From positions 5,456,001-5,520,000 of the forward strand of contig OZ005693.1 of assembly GCA_963930775.1 (NCBI GenBank): a stretch of DNA of 64,000 bases. Direction: 5' to 3'. Shown here one piece after another: positions 12,271 through 22,458 of this stretch; positions within the stretch are counted from its first letter, which is position 1, and each line of letters opens with the position of its first letter. The notes under the pieces are model-generated. The model was given only the letters and a program-made list of their open reading frames with translations. It had not been told where the DNA came from and did no database searches. The position numbers were made by a program, and so were the translations under genes. This DNA comes from Cliona cf. orientalis. Its lineage: Eukaryota > Porifera > Demospongiae > Clionaida > Clionaidae.

Positions 12271-13165
12271 GGGGAACTTAAATTTGTACAATTTTATGGA
12301 CTATAGCTATAACTTATATATACTGAGCTTTAATAGATTATAGTGTATAAGCCTAATAAAGTTTTTGCTGTGGTTACCTTCAAACAGGTATCTCCTGCAT
12401 ATGTATGAAAGATTGTTTTTATATCATGCCTATGTCTTAATAGTCGCTATACTAGTGAAGCTCTTTTAATGATTGTGTATAATTATTGTTTCCTACTTTG
12501 CACACTACTCTATAATATTATTATTAATGATAAATTGAAATTCGAGATCATCTGGTCGTGGTGAAAAATACGTAAAATGGAAGAAAGTCGCATGCGTGAC
12601 TCATGGGAAGGATTTACATCACCAAACCCATGAGTGACTCATGCATGGGATTGATTTATGTCACTTTTCCCATGGGTCACTCATGGGAAGGATCTACATT
12701 TCATTCACCTAATTACAGGGGCACCTCACGGCGTAAATACTTCCTTAATAATTTGTTAGATGTGTGTCTATACGTCAGGAGGATTTACGCATTTCTCGTT
12801 AAATACCAGTCAGATGGGGTTTTACTCTTTAATAAAAAGTACATAATCATTCCAATGTATAAAAGATTAACTTTCGGGGAATTTACGCCATTCAAGAGAG
12901 ACGTAATTTAATTACGTAATTTTCTATCTGACCATACTGCATGTAAATAATTGGGGCGAGATGAAGCGAGTCCCACACAAGTGATGTCGATCAAGGTTTT
13001 CCTTCTATGTCGATCAAGATTTTCCGTTTATATCTGCTGTCTGTCATTTCGTATTATTATTATTATTATTGATTTGATAAGATACACTACAACAGGTGCA
13101 GCAGGATATATTCAAGTACAAGAATAGTATAGTAATTAGTTAAAGTTAATGATAATAGTGAGTTC
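12271..13165. other. Gene-free stretch with short catgggaagg repeats
   Basis: AT-rich 3' flank of the beta-helix gene. A cluster at 12596-12702 repeats short variants of ACTCATGGGAAGGAT-TACAT in both orientations. No coding exon is supported. Confidence 0.5.
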
Positions 13166-13479
13166 TTAGCAGGTACAGACATAAAATACTTCATCAAGTA
13201 AATGATTATTGACATCAGGCACTAGTCCCACATCTCGAATGAAAGCAGCACACAAACAATCCTGTTCAGTGTAGAGTTTCAGATGGCGGGATTTAAACGC
13301 AGAATTATAACCGACAGTGGTATAGATCAGCTGAGAAGAGGCACCAAACACTTCACGAACTAGTTGAGATTCACATTTAAGAGCAGATAGCACAAGGTTC
13401 GAACACCTACAACTATATATAGCTACTATTCAAGTGAGCAACTTATAGCTGAGTTCGCAAGCTGAAGATGGTGACTATT

Positions 13480-13660
13480 AAAGAAAAAGCTGGTTGAAAG
13501 GGCTTCAGGAGTACGGGAGAACTGAATAAGTTGAGTTTTGTCTGCATTGAATATCAGATTGTGAGAATTAAGAAGTGGCAAAGGATGAGCAAGTATTAAG
13601 CATTAGGCAAAGAGCAGAGGGTGAGGGTGCCAACAGAATGATGTCATCTGCATAACAAAC
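13480..13660 (-). mobile_element. Degraded LINE-type reverse transcriptase fragment
   Basis: On the minus strand 13660-13560 reads VCYADDIILLAPSPSAL, which holds the YADD catalytic box of non-LTR reverse transcriptases. After a one-base frame change it continues as SHNLIFNADKTQLIQFSRTP, the usual following block (N-x-x-KT-x-x-I). Stop codons and frame shifts make it non-functional. The adjacent ORF at 13166-13393 may belong to the same remnant but I cannot match it to a domain. The clade cannot be assigned; it is CR1/L2-like in style. Confidence 0.7.
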
Positions 13661-15331
13661 GTATAATAATATATTATTATACCTATCTTCTATTTCAATC
13701 CGTTACGCGCATGTGCACACGACGAAGGCCAAGTGTGAGAGGGAACGAATACTTCAACATAGAGAAAGAGGGCATGCAAGCTCTGTGATATCGAGTGGCT
13801 TAAAAGAAAGACTGAGAAAACGCAGAAACAAATATCAGAAATTTCAAAAGGAGAGCTGGAGAGACTTAGACTGAGAGGGGCACTGTAGGCTACAGAGAAA
13901 ATATCGTTCTAGGCATGCGAAACATTTTGAGTGCAGAGGGTCCATGTGAGACCCCAAATTCAAGACGCTAAAAAGATAAAGAACAAGTGACTGTTGCTAG
14001 CAAAATTATCATCGCTGAACTATGAGGCCACTAGCCAAGTAGCTAGAGACATATTCTAAGCATAGTTTCCACTTCTTCGAGTCAATCAACTACATAACTA
14101 CAAGTATGTTTGATGTCACAATCATGGGATAATGTGGCTAGTATTCATGATCATTTATTAATAGGCATATTACATCAAAATTTTAGATTACTCCTTACAC
14201 TTTCTTTGCTACACATAATAATAAAGGAGGCTTCTAGATACAATTTGGTCTTTGTTAATGTTCTGTAAAATTCCATTGAGTGGTTGCGGAGATGTGGCTG
14301 TTTCAAAATTTCTAAACATATTTTTCTGCCAGGTGTGTGTACTATTCCAATAGAAGAATGCCACGTAACGTGTTGATTGCTTTGGAGGCCTATAACTCAA
14401 TTACACTACTGATTGACTCCAAACTTGAAAAATAATATAGCACATAAGTACCCCTCTGCTTATTCTACTGATGAATTTAACATGCATTAATTAATGCCTG
14501 TTGGGCTGTTATCGTAGTTATCATAGCTACATCAGAAACTGGCTTCATGGATGATTTTTTGAAATTTCTAGTTTAGATGTCTGCTCAAAATTTAAAACAT
14601 ACATAAGGTCTCGTGATAGTGGTACACACATGTTCACACATGCACAATGTCATGCATAATAATATTATAATAATAATATTATTATTATATAATTATGCAC
14701 ATTGTTATTAATATTGCTTTCTGAAGTGGAATCTATTAGCTATCTTGAAGTGTAAGATGAGCCCTAAGTCCTTGAGAAGCAAAAAAGAGTTTAAAGTGTG
14801 TGCACTTTCTATAATAATATGACGTATTTTTTGACAGAAATAGTCTAGCTAGGGGTAAATTTGAGCCAAAAATTTCATTTTTCAACACATTTTCTCATAA
14901 TATTATGTCTATGCCCTCATGTAATGATATAGGCTATTATAAAAAAAATGATCGTCTGAAAAATATTTTTCATTTAGTTAGACACTATTTAGGAGGTTTT
15001 TATGTGATTTAGAAGACTGAAGGGCTCTGTATGTGTGGGGTTCGCGGAGGCTCGAGCTCGCCCCATTGATGTTAAAACATTTTCTCTAGTATTAACTATT
15101 TATACCGGTATATCATGTATTACCTTGCAATACTGCAGAAGGCAGAGCATACGTAGGTGCCTAGCTACGACGACTAGGAATACTGGAAGACTCCTTCCTC
15201 GTGATATTTCGCCTTATGGGAAAATTAATTTGCGCATGCGCAATAGGAATTTGGGTGGGTGGGGTGCTTCGTGTATGGGCGGTTGCTGAGATATCTGTAC
15301 AGAATAATTGAAGAGTAGCTTTAACAGGAAC
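13661..15331. other. Gene-free AT-rich stretch
   Basis: No coding exon supported. A hairpin of AT-rich sequence lies at about 14641-14703 (GCACAATGTCATGCATAAT against its complement ATTATGCACATTGT). 15032-15300 is the 5' flank of the next gene. Confidence 0.5.
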
Positions 15332-16036
15332 ATGCAGTTCTTCATTATTTTCATCGTCGCTGCGTCTCTGACCGCTGCTTCTGCTCAAGATACTTGCAGT
15401 GCTTGCAATTGTCATTTGAGCAATGCCCAAGCACTCGGCCAACTAATCAGAGAAGTTGTTGCCAACACCACTAGGGCTGGCATTGGAGCAACTTACATCA
15501 GATGGGGGAAGACAACCTGCCCAAACACACCTGGAACTGAATTGGTCTACACTGGAAATGCTGGAGGGAACTTTTGGAGCATAACAGGCGGAGGATCGGA
15601 AAAAGTTTGCCTACCTCCAGACCCCGACTACCTGCAGGGCACATCTGGTCTCAATACTGGCATACCAGATTCACCTCACATGTATGGAGCTGAGTACGAG
15701 TACTTGGCTGGCCCTAACAGCAACGTTAATCAGCACAATGTCCCCTGTGCTGTCTGCTTTGCTTCATCAAGAGCCGCAACCCTCATGATCCCAGCCAAAA
15801 CCACGTGTCCACCAACCTGGACAAGGGAGTACTATGGCTACCTAACATCTGAGCGTGCCTCTCATCCAGCTCGATCTGTGTTCAGCTGTGTGGATAATGA
15901 TCCAGAGGTTATTGGAGCAACACAGGCTAATACGAATGGTGCTCTTTTTTACTATGTGCTGACCACATGCAACGGTCTTACGTGTCCTCCGTATGAAAAT
16001 GAAAGAGCACTCTCATGTGTTGTGTGCACGAAGTAA
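15332..16036 (+). CDS. Secreted short-chain-collagen-like C-terminal domain protein, copy 1
   Basis: Single exon of 234 codons. The ATG at 15332 opens a clean signal peptide (MQFFIIFIVAASLTAASAQ). The mature part has the block order I recognise from sponge short-chain collagen (spongin-type) C-terminal domains: TYIRWGKTTCP, GTELVYTG, GGGSEKVCLPPDP, YGAEYEYL, HNVPCAVC, MIPAKTTCPPTWTREYYGYL, NTNGALFY, and a terminal CVVCTK. Cysteines are regularly placed, so disulfides are expected. It has no Gly-X-Y collagen repeat, unlike the full-length family. A paralogue of about 75% identity lies 270 bp downstream in the same direction. A role in extracellular matrix is inferred from the family. Confidence 0.85.
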   Translation: MQFFIIFIVAASLTAASAQDTCSACNCHLSNAQALGQLIREVVANTTRAGIGATYIRWGKTTCPNTPGTELVYTGNAGGNFWSITGGGSEKVCLPPDPDYLQGTSGLNTGIPDSPHMYGAEYEYLAGPNSNVNQHNVPCAVCFASSRAATLMIPAKTTCPPTWTREYYGYLTSERASHPARSVFSCVDNDPEVIGATQANTNGALFYYVLTTCNGLTCPPYENERALSCVVCTK

Positions 16037-16305
16037 CTAGTGCATATGACACTAATAACACTAGAAGTAGATTTGTACCATAGTTGAGAAGCTCAAGAGT
16101 TTTGTTGTTGACACCCCTTCCTTTGGCTGTACACTCCCACTTTTCTATAATGCATTCATGGGTATTGGTGATGCGTATGATTGTAATTATCTTGTTTGTG
16201 CTCTATTGTTGCAGTACTTATGATTATCATTATTAAATTTTTTTGATATCCTGCATGCACATAAGCATACCGACCCCTCCCACTAACAGTTGTGCAGCCA
16301 TCAGT

Positions 16306-17037
16306 ATGGAGCTAGGTATTCTCAATTCGTGTCTGGTCATCATCACTCTTCTAACAATTGCGCTTAGCACTGCTTCAGCTCAGGATGATGTTTGTAGTGG
16401 AGATTCCTGCAACTGTCAGTTGAGTAACATCCGAGCCCTTGGAAATCTCATTCAAGATCTTGTGGCCAACACCACTCGAGCTAACACAGGAGTTACTTAC
16501 ATCAGGTGGGGGAGGACCACCTGCCCCAGCACTCCTGGAACAGAATTGGTATACACTGGAAGAGCTGGTGGAAACTTTTGGAGCATACCAGGAGGAGGGT
16601 CGGATAAGCTCTGCTTACCTGATGATCCTGAGTACCTCCCTAGTACTACTGGTATTAATACGGCTATTCCTAGCTCTCCTCATGTGTATGGAGCTGAATA
16701 TGAATTCCTTGCTGGCCCAGCTGTCAGTGTTAACCAGCATAATGTGCCCTGTGCTGTCTGCTTTGCTTCTGCACGTGGCTCAAGTATCATGATTCCAGCA
16801 AAGACTCAGTGTCCACCAACATGGACGAGGGAATACCATGGCTATCTGACAGCTGAGCGTGCCACTCATAGGAGGTCGGTATTTAGCTGTGTGGATGTTG
16901 CTCCGGAGACAATTGGAGCCTCAGCTGCTAATACAAATGGTGCTCTATTTTACCATGTGCTGACTACCTGCAATGGTCTCTCATGCCCTCCGTACGGGGC
17001 TGAAACAGCACTCTCCTGTGTTGTGTGTACAAAGTAG
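16306..17037 (+). CDS. Secreted short-chain-collagen-like C-terminal domain protein, copy 2
   Basis: Single exon. The ATG at 16306 gives a good signal peptide ending STASAQ; the reading frame is open upstream to 16243, but that extension is polar and unlikely. It has the same domain as its upstream neighbour: TYIRWGRTTCP, GTELVYTGRAGGNFW, HNVPCAVCFASARG, MIPAKTQCPPTWTREYHGYL, NTNGALFYHVL and terminal CVVCTK. All cysteines of copy 1 are kept and the Gly-X-Y repeat is again absent. Tandem placement and even divergence along the whole length suggest gene duplication, with each copy having its own promoter in the 16037-16305 gap. Confidence 0.85.
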   Translation: MELGILNSCLVIITLLTIALSTASAQDDVCSGDSCNCQLSNIRALGNLIQDLVANTTRANTGVTYIRWGRTTCPSTPGTELVYTGRAGGNFWSIPGGGSDKLCLPDDPEYLPSTTGINTAIPSSPHVYGAEYEFLAGPAVSVNQHNVPCAVCFASARGSSIMIPAKTQCPPTWTREYHGYLTAERATHRRSVFSCVDVAPETIGASAANTNGALFYHVLTTCNGLSCPPYGAETALSCVVCTK

Positions 17038-17955
17038 CTAGCTAGCTACTCCATGACAATCGTAGCTGTTGTAATATTGTTATGCCTAGTATACCCACGT
17101 TTTGTTTGAATGATTAGTATGACAATTATTATGACATTGTGATCTCATCCATGGACATGCGTTCTTGTGGCTGTGTAAAAATAATGAATTTTATTGTGAT
17201 GCAACTAAGTGAGCCAGACTGAAACCAGAGTACGTAGGTGAAGGTCTTGCTATTGGAGAATGAAGTTTTGGCCATTATCAAGGGCTTATAGACACCTATA
17301 ATAATATTATATATGGGGATCTTATGAGATATGGGCCAGGTGTGATTTCTACCAGTAGCTAGGATATAGCTGCTTGAAATGTGATAGAGAGTTTTAGCTG
17401 TATATTGCAGACTTAGGTTCCCAAAGATGACCCCATCTATAATATTATTACAATAATATGAGGCCACGATTAAGCCGATAATATGATGGATGGCTCCTTG
17501 GAGTTTGGACAACTGCATGGGAGTTCTCCCCAGTCACCAATGTGTGGAGCTATGGAGTGCTAGCTACTCTGCATGGGAGATGTACCAAACTAGCTGCTGT
17601 AGCTACACCGAGTTCAATAATGTCCAGGTTCTCTCCAGTCATCTTCTCTCCCCATCCATCCAAACTACTCACCCGCTGTGGCCCTAGAATCATTAAGGCC
17701 TGTTACGTTGGCAGAGACGAAGTTAAGCATCTTCTCAATTATGCCTATGCATTTCATGGGCTGGCTGCACCCCTGATGGTAATATTTCTTTGCATCTTTC
17801 CTCTTTATTTGGACAGCCTGAATCTGTAAGATTTTTGTTGTATGAATACCATGCCCCATGCAGTCTATGTTCAGAATAAGGCAGGAAAAACTTCACTAGT
17901 CTTGATCTTGCAATGGAAGAGTCCACTAAGAAAGAGCATACATAAAGAGTGATCA
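17038..17955. other. Gene-free stretch
   Basis: No supported exon. A short VWSYGVL-like reading at 17541-17562 recalls a kinase subdomain but is not followed by further kinase blocks. The interval ends in the ankyrin-gene pseudocopy. Confidence 0.4.
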
Positions 17956-18860
17956 TGAATACAAAAGCATACAGCGAGAATATGATAAAACTTCAGGCTA
18001 AATCTTTGCAAAAGTATTCAGGTCAACAGAATATCACTAGAATATTAAATTTTGTACTAGGTAATTCTGGATCTGGTATATAAGAGTACTCTTGTTGAAT
18101 CGTTGAAGCGAAAATGGCTTTCTTCTTTGTTCACTGTTACTGAAGCTGATGTCCCACCTCATACAGCTGGAATAATTCCAATTACCATCGTCAGCTATTG
18201 CCCTCTACCCCATAGTGAAGGAACTTCATGACGTTGGTTTGTTACTGTTGATCAGACAGAGTGACGATGAGCTAGAGAACTACCTCTTATTGTTAAATCC
18301 ATCTTTACTAACAAACAAAGTACATGAAAAGATCTTTTCTAATTCTGCTGTTAAGAAGTTAAGATCATCAATTTGTCCTCATTTTGCTAACATGGGAATG
18401 CTCCCAGAAAGCTATTTAGATGGTATCGGATCCTTCCAGAGCACATTACTAAAGTTTAACTCCAATGCTGTCGAGGAGTTTAACCATGCTGAAGTTGGAC
18501 TTGATTACTCTGTAATGTCAGGTGATACTGCTGATTGTAATTTCCTGCATTATGCAAATTGGACAGTAAGAGAAGCAGTTGGTCCATTGATCCAAAGGTT
18601 ACATTCGGTATTGGATGGTATGCTAAATGCACGGAGACATTTGACTACTTACTACCTGTTCGTTTTCTGCATGTACTGTTAATAAGACTAGCTTATGCAT
18701 TCACCCTGACAATCGTCAATTGCAATTCAATCAATTAGCTATAATAATTATTATAGTAATCAAATCTCTCGGCTTATAGTTGTGGTTGTATGTGGAAGAA
18801 TGGAATTTGCTGGCGAATGGAGGAAGGAGTGGAATGTATAATATTATTATTATTGTTGAA
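17956..18860 (+). pseudogene. Internally deleted pseudocopy of the ankyrin-Roc-Death gene
   Basis: 18050-18190 mirrors the P-loop region of the 22459-28179 gene (FVLGNSGSG, then STLVESLKRK and ADVPPHTAGI), but the Walker lysine is replaced by a two-codon break containing a stop. Sequence then jumps straight to the segment equal to KELQDIGLL in the parent. About 550 bp of the parent (about 25600-26180) is therefore missing. 18215-18682 stays open and aligns with the COR-like part (NKVHEKIFSNSAVKKL, FNHAEVGLDYSV). 18780-18840 matches the parent block CHCTMWKKGIHW...EGVECI. The copy lacks ankyrin repeats and Death domains. Confidence 0.8.
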
Positions 18861-19309
18861 GGTGTCAATGATAGCAGTGTCATTAGTCATTAGCTAGCTA
18901 TGGATTTATTCCATCAGGCTGTTCAGATGTACATGTACAGCAATGATCTTAAATTATTATTATGCAATAAAATGATAATATCATGTCATACTTCGACAAT
19001 GTATAGCTATAATAATAATATTATAGAACTTCCTCTTTGGTAATATTATATTACTCACTAATTAACCGTCTATCAGCTCCACTAGCTAAGTATGATGCCA
19101 TCCATAATACATTGTTTAATATAAAATTTGTTGGCTATAGACTTGGAACAACAATAATAATATTATTATAATGGTGCATTTATTGTTGGCCCGTAGCAAA
19201 ATCTAACTTTTAAGTTGCAGTATAATATCTAATGTACTGACTATTGTCCGTTTGCTAAGATATCATGATAGCCCGAGGCATGGATATTATAATCTATGCT
19301 CTAGGGATC

Positions 19310-19387
19310 CAGATGAGAGTCCAGATCCCATCACAGGTATATCAGCATCAGATGAGAGTCCAGATCCCATCACAGGTATATCAGCAC
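19310..19387. repeat. Two direct 39 bp repeats
   Basis: CAGATGAGAGTCCAGATCCC and its following bases occur twice at 39 bp spacing, with nearly no change. The surrounding 18861-19723 holds no supported gene. Confidence 0.8.
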
Positions 19388-19723
19388 GGGAATGGGATCT
19401 GGGAACGAGACCAATCCAAAGTTTCATCTTGGCTATATACCACGCCCGGAATAGCTATATTCGGTAAGCGATTATTTCAGTGAATAGCAGTGCCATCACT
19501 TTTATTTTTCATACAGAAAGACTTGGTTTTGATATCTGCAATTATATTATATAGCTATATTCTGCTAGAAACAGTGAAGTTCAATAACTGAATTCAGCAA
19601 TATTTGAATAGTATACGTAACCTATCAGTCCCGCCCCCTTTCTGCACAACTGCGCTGGTAAGTTACTTGCAGTGTCACAAGTACGAGTTTCTATAATATT
19701 ATGGCCAAGCAAAGTTAATTAAT

Positions 19724-20252
19724 AGTTTCTCAGGCCCGCCCGCATCAAATTTTGAGAAAGCAAGAATTTTTTTATTTATTTCTCACGTGAGCAGTCACGT
19801 GCTAATTAATTTAATTAACAAACAAAAAAATTGGAATATACAGTAAAGAGTTCATGAAACTAACTGTTTTCTGGCATCTCGAGACAGTTTGGTTGACATC
19901 TCACTACTGAAATCTCCGTGAAAGTGGTATTTAGCGAGCAGCTAGCTAGCTATTTTCTTCGAAGATGATGACGTCATCTGGTGCAGGCTAAATCTTGTCA
20001 TCTTACAAGGTTAGTACGACTGATGAAACTTTTCTCTACTAAGTAGAAAGCTAAACTTGATTGTTAGGCTAGATATTCTTTCTGGTTGGACTTCCAATAC
20101 TTGTATTTCAGCACTAGCTTGTGTAGCAACCCGTGACGTGCAGCACTAGCGAAAATGGGCGTGGCCACTATAGCCACGCCCATTTTTCATTAAAAAATAA
20201 AATAAAAAGCCGCCTCCCGCATGGGTTTTGAAATTTGAAAGCCTGAGAAACT
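19724..20252. mobile_element. MITE-like element with AGTTTCTCAGGC inverted ends
   Basis: Left end AGTTTCTCAGGC and right end GCCTGAGAAACT are perfect inverted repeats. A second imperfect pairing lies inside (CAAATTTTGAG near the left, AAATTTGAAA near the right). An internal hairpin AAAATGGGCGTGGC / GCCACGCCCATTTT lies at 20153-20187. No coding capacity. The target duplication is not resolvable because the flanks are AT-rich palindromes. Confidence 0.55.
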
Positions 20253-20632
20253 AGTAATTAAGTTTGTTTGGCCTATACAAATGTACCCTGCATGGGCTCA
20301 ACTCTGCATACAAATTGGAACCCTTGATGTACAGTAATAAGCATGCATTACTCGGGCTAGTCTGCAGCTGGGTGCCAGCCCTGACCCACACAGAAATTTT
20401 AACTTTATTTGTCAACATAATATGCATTAATTCACTATGTGATGAATACCACAATCTTCTGGACACTGTATGACCATTTATGAGCCATTATAATCAATGA
20501 TACACATGCCCAGTAGCTACATCTATAATAATTATGAAACAATAATTATCACATCCCTATATAGTAGCTTCATTGTGGTAAAGGGTCACTATGTACATAA
20601 GTGGCATACTTAGGTTATATCATATGCATAAT

Positions 20633-21436
20633 TACATCCCGAGTCCCAATTCCAAAAAAACAATTCGGCCGACCGATGAGTAATTGATGACGAAATTTAT
20701 GATGGAACCTATGATGTAATTGTTGTGAAACTGTTTCAAAATGTTTAGCGTGCATGAAAGGTTGTTGGGACCCCGAATTCGAACCTAGCGTAGAAGAGAT
20801 CGTGGACTATTGATGAGATATGGCAATTTTCTCAGTTTGCTTTCTTTGGCGAGCTCGCACTCGGGGGGATTTCCCTGTTCAGTCTAGCACATGGCAGTGG
20901 AGGTCACATTCGGGTCAACTGGCTCAAGACGCGCGCCCCATTAGCTATACGCGTGTATGGAGCATGCGCAGTTTGTCGACGTGTCCTAGTTCGAATTTAT
21001 GGCGGCTACTTTTCATGAGGGACTCGGGATGTAGTCTTCATTACGTCAATCAACAAAAATATTCGGCCACTCGATGAGGTAATTATGATGAAACCTATGA
21101 TGAAATGATGATGAAACCTATAATGAAATTGGGTGAAGACTGCTTCAAAATGTTTAGCTCACATGTCAGGGTGTTGGGACCCAGAATTCGAACCTAGCAT
21201 AGAAGAGATCGTGGACTATCCGATGATATATGGCGATTCTCTCAGTTCGCTTTCTTTAGCGAGCTCGCTTTCAGGGGGAATTTCCCTATTCAGTCGAGCA
21301 CACGGCAGGTGAAGGTCAACCGGCTCAAGCCGCGTGCCCCAATATTATACGCGTATACGGAGCATGCGCAATTTGTCAGTATGTCCTAGTTCAAATTATG
21401 GCGGCATATTCATGAGGGACTCTGGATGTAGTCTAA
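20633..21436. repeat. Tandem pair of diverged 400 bp repeats with promoter-like motifs
   Basis: 20633-21034 and about 21040-21436 align along their length: TTGGGACCC(C)GAATTCGAACCTAGC, AGAAGAGATCGTGGACTAT, TTGCTTTCTTT.GCGAGCTCGC, GAGCATGCGCA, ATGGCGGC, and CATGAGGGACTC. Identity is around 80% by eye. GCATGCGCA resembles an NRF1 site and ATGGCGGC a YY1-type initiator, both in each copy. Confidence 0.7.
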
Positions 21437-22458
21437 GTTTTCCATTACATCCCTAGTTATGCACTCAGTAACAATTTACTTTATTAGGTAATTATGAGGT
21501 AATCTATGAGGTAATTAGGAGAAAATTCAGGGCCTCGATGGAGCCCTTCTGGGACTTGAAATTCACTGAAATATGTAGAGTATCTTGCGTGTGTATCCAG
21601 CGAATACCTTACAAGCAGCGTGTTGCCTTCTCTGACGAGCAGCGACGGCCGAACTTCACGCGTTCTCTAGGCTGACGTAATCCCGTGGATATATATATAG
21701 ATAGCCCTACGCTATATATAGCACGCACCATGAGCAGCATGCCGCCAGACCAATCTAGCTGTACTGCGCTGTTGAGTTCTTCTTAGCTTTGAAAATTTTC
21801 ACTACTGACGTCTAGAGACACTCTCAGATTCCCGATGATCCGAGGCTACTGCGACTGAGGCACCGGCATCGTACTGTACAGTGAAGTGAACCCACTATAT
21901 TGACGACCTTTACTACATATACCATTTCAACTATGTGTGCATGGTCAAGTTTTCATAACAATTAATTTTGAAATAAGCAATATTTGCCAAGTAAGGGTAT
22001 CGAATTGTGAAATTTTGTACAGACACAGGTTAATGTTTTTAAAGTTTATCATTCGTTTAGTTATGCCACTTTAAAGCATTTGACGATATTACACAATTCA
22101 TGCACATGACACCTGGCTGCACCTTGGACTTAATACAGTCTGTGCACCTTTCACAAAATTTCAGTGGGCCACATGCACCCTAGTAACATTAGATTTCATC
22201 ATTCACTCTTAGATCACATGTACTCTCTCCTCTCTTTTATCTCTTGATACTGCAGCCAGAAACAAACACTTGCTCATTTAGGTCAGTCCTAGAGATCAGG
22301 AGTCATACACACACAATCGAGTTTGTATGGCATTGTGAAAGTTCAGCAGCCAGCGCATGATAACAGTAATTATTACATGAGGAAAAAAATATATTCCCAG
22401 GTTATTTATGACATAAGAGCAGTTTCAAAAATTGTGTGGCAGTTTTGTCTTTGCTATC
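21437..22458. other. 5' flank of the ankyrin-Roc gene
   Basis: No coding exon. One copy of a repeat end, CACTATATTGACGACCTTT, lies at 21894-21912; its relatives occur at 34034 and 36896. A possible acceptor (TTGTGTGGCAG) lies 17 bp before the ATG at 22459, so a 5' non-coding exon may exist upstream. Confidence 0.4.

Noticed and set aside
17541-17700. Possible tyrosine-kinase remnant (VWSYGVL, later CGPRII)
   Set aside because: One short motif with no DFG, APE or other kinase block in any frame; likely chance.
20782-20800. tRNA T-arm-like GGTTCGAATTCGGGGTCCC on the minus strand
   Set aside because: The T-stem does not pair and no anticodon or D-arm lies upstream. The sequence is part of the tandem 400 bp repeat.
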